Shown: piece by piece, positions 1 to 4,478 of the stretch | Layout of the letters: each line of letters opens with the position of its first letter | How positions within the stretch are numbered: position 1 is the stretch's first letter | Assembly: GCA_021798655.1 (NCBI GenBank) | Contig: JAJZFE010000253.1 | Coordinates: 1-6,257, forward strand | DNA from: Acidobacteriota bacterium | Lineage (GTDB): Bacteria; Acidobacteriota; Terriglobia; Terriglobales; Acidobacteriaceae | Direction of reading: 5' to 3' | DNA length: 6,257 bases | Translations under genes and position numbers: made by a program | The notes under the pieces: model-generated | The model's database searches: none | The model's input: only the letters and a program-made list of their open reading frames with translations | Told to the model about the DNA's origin: nothing

Positions 1-655
1 GTTGGTCGGCGTAGTTGAATGCGCCGGGATCTCGGTAGGTTTCGGGCGGGCGCATTCGCAGCGGGATCTCGATCTGCTGGCCGCAGTGGAGGGGCAGCGC
101 GTCGCCGGTCAGCGTGATGCGGACTCCTCCGGTGATGGGGCGCATGGTGGAGATGTCGGGTGTGACGTCTTCCACAGCGGTGATGTCGAGGTCGATGGAC
201 TGCCGCGGCGGGGCAGCGTCGAACTCCCATCCACCTGGCTCGATCTGCCAGGGATGCAGTGTGGCTGTGTCGGTTTCGCTCGGCTGCGCTGGCAGCAGGC
301 GGATGCGCGTGATGCTGCCGCGGACGTTGCGGCTGAGGCCGTCCGCGTAGGAGAGCAGCGCGGGATGATAGGGCAGCGGTGGCTGCATCTGCGCGCACCA
401 GCATCCGACGACGACGACGAGCGCGAGTGCCGGCGCGAGAGCGATGCGGGGTGCGTGACGCAGGCCGAGGAGTGTGACCGCGATGAGCAGCACTGCAGCG
501 AGGACGAGAAGCCGCGTCGGTTGCCATTGACGCGCGATGAGGTCTCCAGCGCTGAAACAGATCGCGGCAGCAAGCACAGGGACGCTGCCGAGCCGGAGCG
601 GCTCGACGGCTTGCGGACGGTTCATCCAGTGCGTTGCAGCGCCGACTGACAACAT
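1..655 (-). CDS. comEC: ComEC/Rec2-type DNA-uptake channel protein, N-terminal part (gene truncated by window edge)
   Basis: This ORF is open from the left edge and gives 218 visible residues. ComEC is the inner-membrane channel that carries single-stranded DNA into the cytoplasm during natural transformation. Seen: hydrophobic segments at about residues 24-40, 48-65 and 71-86, then a soluble region of about 130 residues (100-218). That region ends with the run PETYRDPGAFNYADQ, which matches the 'NPGxFDY' signature closing the ComEC N-terminal (DUF4131, OB-like) domain. The competence-domain membrane core and any C-terminal metallo-beta-lactamase domain would lie beyond the edge. An in-frame stop at 668-670 limits the start. 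The ATG at 653-655 is the first one, and a second ATG at 623-625 (residue 11, before NRPQAVEPLRLG) is equally plausible. Neither has a clear Shine-Dalgarno. It lies 63 bp downstream of the methyltransferase gene on the same strand, so co-transcription is likely. Assignment rests on order of membrane segments plus the DPGAF motif; fairly sure. Confidence 0.85.
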   Translation of the reverse strand, partial: MLSVGAATHWMNRPQAVEPLRLGSVPVLAAAICFSAGDLIARQWQPTRLLVLAAVLLIAVTLLGLRHAPRIALAPALALVVVVGCWCAQMQPPLPYHPALLSYADGLSRNVRGSITRIRLLPAQPSETDTATLHPWQIEPGGWEFDAAPPRQSIDLDITAVEDVTPDISTMRPITGGVRITLTGDALPLHCGQQIEIPLRMRPPETYRDPGAFNYADQ

Positions 656-718
656 GGGAAGCGCTATCTAAAACAGGGATTAGGGAGTGAAAGAGCGCAA
701 CGAGGTGCCGAGACGAGT

Positions 719-1882
719 TTAGCTGGTTCGGTGGAGGATGGCGATGGTTTCCAGGTGAACGGTTTGCGGGAAGAGATCGACGAGGTGCAGTGCGGTGATG
801 CGGTAGTGCGGTTGGAGGACGGCGAGGTCGCGGGCGAGGGTTGCGGGGTCGCAGGAGACGTAGACGATGTGTTGCGGCGCGATGCGGTTGAGCAGCCCGC
901 AGGCTTCGACCCCAGCGCCTGCGCGCGGCGGGTCGAGGACGACGAGGTCGGGGTGTTCGCGTTGCAGCGCGGTCGCGCGGAGGTAGTCGAGCACGGTGGA
1001 CTCGATGGCGGTGTGCGTCGGGCCGAGCTTGCGGAAGACGCTGCGGAGGTCGGCGATTGCGGCGGCATTGGACTCGACGGCGACGACCTGCGCGAAGCTG
1101 CGTGCGAGGATGCGGGAGAAGAGACCGACTCCGCTGAAGAGGTCCCAGGCGAGCGCGCCGCTGCGGGGTGTGCCGTCGGCGCGGCAGACGAGATCGACGA
1201 GCGGTTCGAGGAGGAATCGGTTGATCTGGAAGAAGCCGCCGCGGGTGATCCAGTAGGTCTCCGTGCCCACGCGATAGTTCATGCCCACGGCGCCAGCTTC
1301 GGCAAGGGAGCGACCGGTGGGGCCGGTGCGCGGGTCGGAGGCGATGGCGCCGGCTCCGACGAGCGTGATGCCGTGTGGTGCGTGTTGCTGCATGGCTTTG
1401 AAGGCGCGGATGAAGCTGCCTTGCAGCGATTTAGTGCGCGGCGCGCAGAGCAGCGTGAGTTGCAGCTGCGACTGGTCGTGGTTGCAGAAGAGTTCGAGTT
1501 CGGTGGCGGCGTTGAGCCAGAAGAGCGCGTCGCGTTCGGCGGTGGCTGCAGCGATCAGCGAGCTGGCGACGGACCAGAGTGCCGGCGCGGCGATGGGGCA
1601 CGCGGCGATGGGCTGGAAGTCGGTGGTGCCGAGCTGGTTGTAGCCGAGCTGCAACGTGCCGCGTTGCTGCTCGATGCGCAGGCGGATACGGTTGCGGTAC
1701 TCATAGGGCGCGGCAGTGTGGGTGTCGATTTCGCCGGAGTAGATGCAGCCAGCCTCGGCGAGCAGGGATTGCAGGCGCTCGCGTTTGGCGAGCACTTGCG
1801 CGTCGTAGGCGAGGTCCTGATGCTGGCAACCGCCGCAGTGGCCGAAGTGCGGGCAGCGCGGGGTTGCGGTGAGTGTGCTCAT
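719..1882 (-). CDS. rlmD: TrmA/RlmC/RlmD-family RNA 5-methyluridine methyltransferase with [4Fe-4S] motif
   Basis: A 387-aa SAM-dependent enzyme that methylates C5 of a uridine in RNA, most likely 23S rRNA. Seen: an N-terminal iron-sulfur motif CPHFGHCGGC with Cys10, Cys16, Cys19 and a fourth candidate Cys95; the spacing C-x5-C-x2-C-x75-C is close to that of E. coli RlmD. GGFFQIN lies at 215-221, SAM motif I DLFSGVGLFS at 247-256, and DPPRAGAG at 317-324. The catalytic nucleophile is Cys344 in YVSCDPATLARD, and the C-terminal base is Glu378 in FPQTVHLET. All catalytic residues are present. The protein begins almost at the Cys motif, so the N-terminal TRAM RNA-binding domain of E. coli RlmD is absent; E. 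coli RlmC also lacks it. Family membership is certain, but the target base (U1939, U747 or another) cannot be read from sequence, so the symbol is provisional. The start ATG overlaps the stop of the upstream gene as ATGA, implying translational coupling; only a weak GGGA precedes it. Confidence 0.9.
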   Translation of the reverse strand: MSTLTATPRCPHFGHCGGCQHQDLAYDAQVLAKRERLQSLLAEAGCIYSGEIDTHTAAPYEYRNRIRLRIEQQRGTLQLGYNQLGTTDFQPIAACPIAAPALWSVASSLIAAATAERDALFWLNAATELELFCNHDQSQLQLTLLCAPRTKSLQGSFIRAFKAMQQHAPHGITLVGAGAIASDPRTGPTGRSLAEAGAVGMNYRVGTETYWITRGGFFQINRFLLEPLVDLVCRADGTPRSGALAWDLFSGVGLFSRILARSFAQVVAVESNAAAIADLRSVFRKLGPTHTAIESTVLDYLRATALQREHPDLVVLDPPRAGAGVEACGLLNRIAPQHIVYVSCDPATLARDLAVLQPHYRITALHLVDLFPQTVHLETIAILHRTS

Positions 1883-2634
1883 GCTTCGTGTCCCATGTAG
1901 AACAGGCTGAGGCGCGGGAGGTGATACAGCTCCAGCAGGCGCTTGTGGAGGAACTGCTGCTGGAGCTGACGAAGCTGCGTGACCGACATGCGGTTGCGAT
2001 AGGGAGCGAGCTCGCGGTCGGCCTGCGCTTTGAGGTCGACGAGTTGTTGCTCGGTGGCGGCGGCTTCGAGCGCGGCGAAGAGCTTGTCTTCGAGGACCGT
2101 GAGCGTGCGGTCAAGGTCGTCGAGTGCGAGCGGCTGCGGCAAACGCATGGTGAGAGCGAGCTCGCGGAGACGGGCTGCGGTGCTCGTGAGCGATGAGTTC
2201 GGCATTCCATTCATGTCGCGTTGAGGCTGCGCTCTGGATGCGGCACCCGACGTCTGGGCGGCCTGGTCGAAGGCTACGGCGTTGCGTTCGAGGTAGGCTG
2301 CGACGCGTTCGACCTCGAAGCCGCTCTCATGCTGCTCAGGTTTGGCTGGGGCGAGGCCGGTGGAGGCTTCGACCATCTCTTCGGTAGCGTGCATGACGGC
2401 CTGCGCGCACCAGGCAAGTCCGTTGACTTTGCGAAGTCGGGAGCCGGCTTTGTGGGCCTTGGCGTCGTGCTTGTCGAAGGCGGTGTCGATGCCGCGGAGG
2501 ACGGCTTCGAGCGGGATACCCGCTTCGCGCCAGGTCTCGATGAGCGCCCAGTCGAGCGTGCTGAGCAGCAGGATGCTGCCCCGGCGCTGGCTGAAGCGCT
2601 CTTCGATCTCGGAGAAGTATTGGTAGTAGTTCAT
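1879..2634 (-). CDS. Unrecognised 251-aa, probably helical, cytoplasmic protein coupled to the methyltransferase gene
   Basis: I do not recognise a named family. The protein has no signal peptide and no membrane segment. Seen: a helical N-terminal block (about 1-90) with the compact stretch LDWALIETWREAGIPLEAVL at 27-46, followed by a basic patch RLRKVNGLAWC at 66-76. A polar linker rich in Ala, Gln, Ser and Asn (about 95-150) comes next. A long C-terminal helical region (about 152-238) has heptad-like Leu spacing (LDDLDRTLTVLEDKLFAALE at 171-190 is coiled-coil-like), and the end is LPRLSLFYMGHEA. The frame has coding-like composition and the neighbouring starts fit it. Its TGA (1879-1881) overlaps the methyltransferase ATG by four bases. 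There is no Shine-Dalgarno; the bases upstream of the ATG (2632-2634) are a pyrimidine-rich tract. I have an impression, not checked, that similar proteins occur at this place in other Acidobacteriota. Function unknown. Confidence 0.8.
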   Translation of the reverse strand: MNYYQYFSEIEERFSQRRGSILLLSTLDWALIETWREAGIPLEAVLRGIDTAFDKHDAKAHKAGSRLRKVNGLAWCAQAVMHATEEMVEASTGLAPAKPEQHESGFEVERVAAYLERNAVAFDQAAQTSGAASRAQPQRDMNGMPNSSLTSTAARLRELALTMRLPQPLALDDLDRTLTVLEDKLFAALEAAATEQQLVDLKAQADRELAPYRNRMSVTQLRQLQQQFLHKRLLELYHLPRLSLFYMGHEA

Positions 2635-2645
2635 GAAGGGCAGCG

Positions 2646-2704
2646 GATAGAGGATAGAGGGTAGAGGGAAGAGAAGATGTTCTTTCTACACTCTATCCTC
2701 TACA
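2646..2704. repeat. Imperfect palindrome built from 7-bp tandem repeats, between coaX and the unknown gene
   Basis: On the printed strand the left arm is four degenerate 7-bp units: gatagag (2646-2652), gatagag (2653-2659), ggtagag (2660-2666), ggaagag (2667-2673). The right arm has the complementary units ttctaca (2684-2690), ctctatc (2691-2697), ctctaca (2698-2704). Positions 2648-2659 pair perfectly with 2691-2702 (12 bp). The pairing continues as 2661-2665 with 2685-2689 and 2668-2670 with 2680-2682, leaving a 9-base loop (2671-2679), so 20 of 23 positions pair. In the minus-strand transcript the hairpin sits just after the coaX stop and just before the next start. No T-tract follows on either strand, so a classical intrinsic terminator is not supported. 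It could be an mRNA-processing or stability element, or a copy of a dispersed intergenic repeat. Confidence 0.75.
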
Positions 2705-2720
2705 ACTCACTGCACTCTGT

Positions 2721-3521
2721 TTATCTGCGCTTGTGGTTGCGGTCGTTGCGTTCGTAGATGAGGCGGAGGCCGTTGAGGGTGAGCGTCTCATCGACCTGCT
2801 GGATGTATTTGCTGTCGGCGGCGATGAGTCGTGCGAGTCCGCCGGTGGCGACGGTTCGGGTCTGCGGGCCGAGTTCGGCGATCATGCGTGCGAGGATGCC
2901 GTCGACGAGGCCGATGTAACCGTAGTAGAGGCCGATCTGGATGTTGTCGGTGGTGCTGGTCCCGATGAGTTTGGCGGGCTTTTTGATCTCGACACGGGTG
3001 AGGCGAGCGGCGCGGGAGAAAAGCGCGTCGGCGGAGATGCCGAGGCCGGGTGCGATGGCTCCGCCGAGGAACTCGCCTTTGGCGGAGATGACGTCAAAGG
3101 TGGTGGCGGTACCCATGTCGACGACGATGGCCGGCCCGCCGAGCAGTTCGTAGGCGGCGACGCAGTTGACGACGCGGTCGGCACCTACCTCGCTGGGGTT
3201 GTCGGTGAGGACGGGGAGGCCGGTTTTGACACCAGGCTCGATGAAGAGGGGCTTGAGGTGGAAGTAGGTCTCGCAGACGCGGCGCAGAGCGGCGTCGAGG
3301 GGCGGGACGACGGAGGAGACGGCGACGCCGGTGACAACTTCCTGGTTGACGCCGCGCATGGCGAAGAGGGTCTGGAAGAGGACGCCGAGCTCATCGGCGG
3401 TCTGCTTGTAGGGCGTGGTGATGCGCCAGTCGGCGACGATGTGCGCGGGTGCGGCGTCGGTGGCGAGGGAGTAGAGCCCGAGGACAGTGTTGGAGTTGCC
3501 TACGTCGATGGCCAATAACAT
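2721..3521 (-). CDS. coaX: Type III pantothenate kinase
   Basis: A 266-aa cytoplasmic enzyme that phosphorylates pantothenate with ATP, the first step of coenzyme A synthesis. The type III (CoaX) form needs a monovalent cation and is not inhibited by CoA. Seen: the ASKHA-fold phosphate loop DVGNSNTVLGL at 6-16; GADR at 113-116, where Asp115 corresponds to the catalytic Asp of characterised CoaX enzymes; VVDMGTATTFDVI at 133-145 (second phosphate/adenosine region); GGAIAPGLGIS at 153-163; and ATGGLA at 225-230. Length matches the family (about 250-270 aa) and no key motif is missing. The ATG (3519-3521) directly precedes the conserved LLAIDVGN, so the start is secure; a GAGG lies about 13 bases upstream, rather far. 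It follows birA by 46 bp. The birA-coaX adjacency is known from other bacteria (for example birA next to baf in Bordetella). A heptamer palindrome follows its stop. Confidence 0.97.
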   Translation of the reverse strand: MLLAIDVGNSNTVLGLYSLATDAAPAHIVADWRITTPYKQTADELGVLFQTLFAMRGVNQEVVTGVAVSSVVPPLDAALRRVCETYFHLKPLFIEPGVKTGLPVLTDNPSEVGADRVVNCVAAYELLGGPAIVVDMGTATTFDVISAKGEFLGGAIAPGLGISADALFSRAARLTRVEIKKPAKLIGTSTTDNIQIGLYYGYIGLVDGILARMIAELGPQTRTVATGGLARLIAADSKYIQQVDETLTLNGLRLIYERNDRNHKRR

Positions 3522-3567
3522 GTGGGTTCAGCTACCTCGTTGGGAGCGGTCGGGACCGCGGGGAAAC

Positions 3568-4389
3568 TTAGAGGATATCGCGAACGCCGCCGGAGAGGAC
3601 AGTGCGTTGCGAGCCATCGTCGGCGTTGACGAGGAGAAAGCCGAAGGGGTCGAGGCCGGCGGTGGTTCCAGTATAGCCACCCTGCTCGGGAACCTGGACG
3701 CGGCGGCCGTGGACCCACTCCGAGGCTTCGGCGAAGCGATCGAGCAGCGGCTGAGTGTCGGTGGAGTCTGCCGCTGCGGCGTCTTCGAGCAGAGTGAGCT
3801 CGCGGTCGAGCGCGCGGAGCAGAGCGATGACCAGTGCCTGGCGGCTCTGCGGCTGGCTGGTGGCCAGGCGGAGAGAGGTGGCCAGCGGATAGAGCTCCAT
3901 CGGGAAGCTGGTCTGGTTGAGGTTGATACCGATGCCGATGACGGCGTGATGGAGCTGCGCGTCTTTGCCGGAGCCTGCGGCGGTTTCGACGAGGATGCCG
4001 CCGAGCTTCTGGCTGCCGAGCATGAGGTCGTTGGGCCAGCGGAGGTCGATGGCCAGACAGGCTGTGGTTTGGATGGCGGCCTGGGCTGCAAGGCCGGCGG
4101 CGAGCGAGAGCCAGAGAGCCTGCTGCAGTCGGAGCGCGGGCCGGACGAGTGCGCTGAGATAGAGGCCGGCGGGCTCGGCGGCGGAGCCTGGCTCGGAGTG
4201 CCAGCTGTGACCGCCGCGGCCGCGGCCGGCGGTCTGCTCGTCGGCCAGGTAGACGGTGCCCTCGGGCGCGCCGGAAGCGGCCGCCGCGAGCAGCAGGGTG
4301 TTGGTGGAGTCCACCGTGGCGAAGTGCTGCAGATGGGCGCTGAAGCGGGTGCCAACGAGAGCGGCGCGGAGATCGTCCTGCAAAGACAT
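3568..4389 (-). CDS. birA: Monofunctional biotin--[acetyl-CoA-carboxylase] ligase, no DNA-binding domain
   Basis: A 273-aa enzyme that makes biotinyl-5'-AMP and transfers biotin to the carrier lysine of biotin-dependent carboxylases such as acetyl-CoA carboxylase. Seen: DSTN at 27-30; biotin/ATP loop ADEQTAGRGRGGHSW at 49-63, whose Arg58 corresponds to Arg118 of E. coli BirA; RWPNDLML at 117-124; KLGGILVE at 128-135 with Lys128 matching the biotinyl-AMP contact Lys183 of E. coli; GIGINLN at 152-158; and a C-terminal SH3-like domain (about 225-273) ending FGFLLV...LSGGVRDIL. The protein starts at the catalytic domain, so the N-terminal helix-turn-helix of repressor-type BirA is missing and it should not regulate biotin genes. 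The same frame is open upstream to 4653, but that part lies inside the M13 gene and has shadow-like Arg/Pro composition; ATG 4387-4389 is the only sensible start, without a Shine-Dalgarno. The loop after W63 carries a few extra residues (SEPGSAAEP). Confidence 0.96.
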   Translation of the reverse strand: MSLQDDLRAALVGTRFSAHLQHFATVDSTNTLLLAAAASGAPEGTVYLADEQTAGRGRGGHSWHSEPGSAAEPAGLYLSALVRPALRLQQALWLSLAAGLAAQAAIQTTACLAIDLRWPNDLMLGSQKLGGILVETAAGSGKDAQLHHAVIGIGINLNQTSFPMELYPLATSLRLATSQPQSRQALVIALLRALDRELTLLEDAAAADSTDTQPLLDRFAEASEWVHGRRVQVPEQGGYTGTTAGLDPFGFLLVNADDGSQRTVLSGGVRDIL

Positions 4390-4410
4390 GTTGTCGCTAT
4401 GGTATCGCGG

Positions 4411-4468
4411 GCGTTGGGTGCGCCACTCACGCCGCGTTGTTGCTGCGTCATGCAGTGGGCACCCACGC
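4411..4468. repeat. Weak G+C-rich inverted repeat between the M13 peptidase gene and birA
   Basis: The printed strand has gcgttgggtgc at 4411-4421 and gcacccacgc at 4459-4468. These are complementary over 10 positions with one bulged T, separated by 37 bases. A smaller nested palindrome, gtgggcacccac, lies at 4455-4466. It sits in the 89-bp gap just after the peptidase stop (4479-4481). It could help terminate the peptidase transcript or shape the birA leader, but no T-tract follows and G+C-rich DNA gives such matches by chance. Confidence 0.25.
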
Positions 4469-4478
4469 GGGTTAGGGG

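Noticed and set aside
2..649. Plus-strand open frame at the left edge
   Set aside because: The minus strand here encodes a coherent ComEC N-terminus with membrane segments and the DPGAF motif; the plus frame is its shadow.
656..718. Possible terminator or promoter between the methyltransferase gene and comEC
   Set aside because: Only a short gcgct/agcgc match with a long loop is present, with no T-tract and no -35/-10 pair of acceptable spacing.
731..1900. A 389-codon open frame on the plus strand
   Set aside because: It lies exactly antisense to the methyltransferase, is dominated by Gly, Ala, Val, Glu and Asp, and shows no recognisable motif. It is a shadow of G+C-rich codon bias.
4390..4410. 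Possible -10-like TACCAT just upstream of birA
   Set aside because: There is no matching -35 box at the proper distance, and such hexamers occur by chance.
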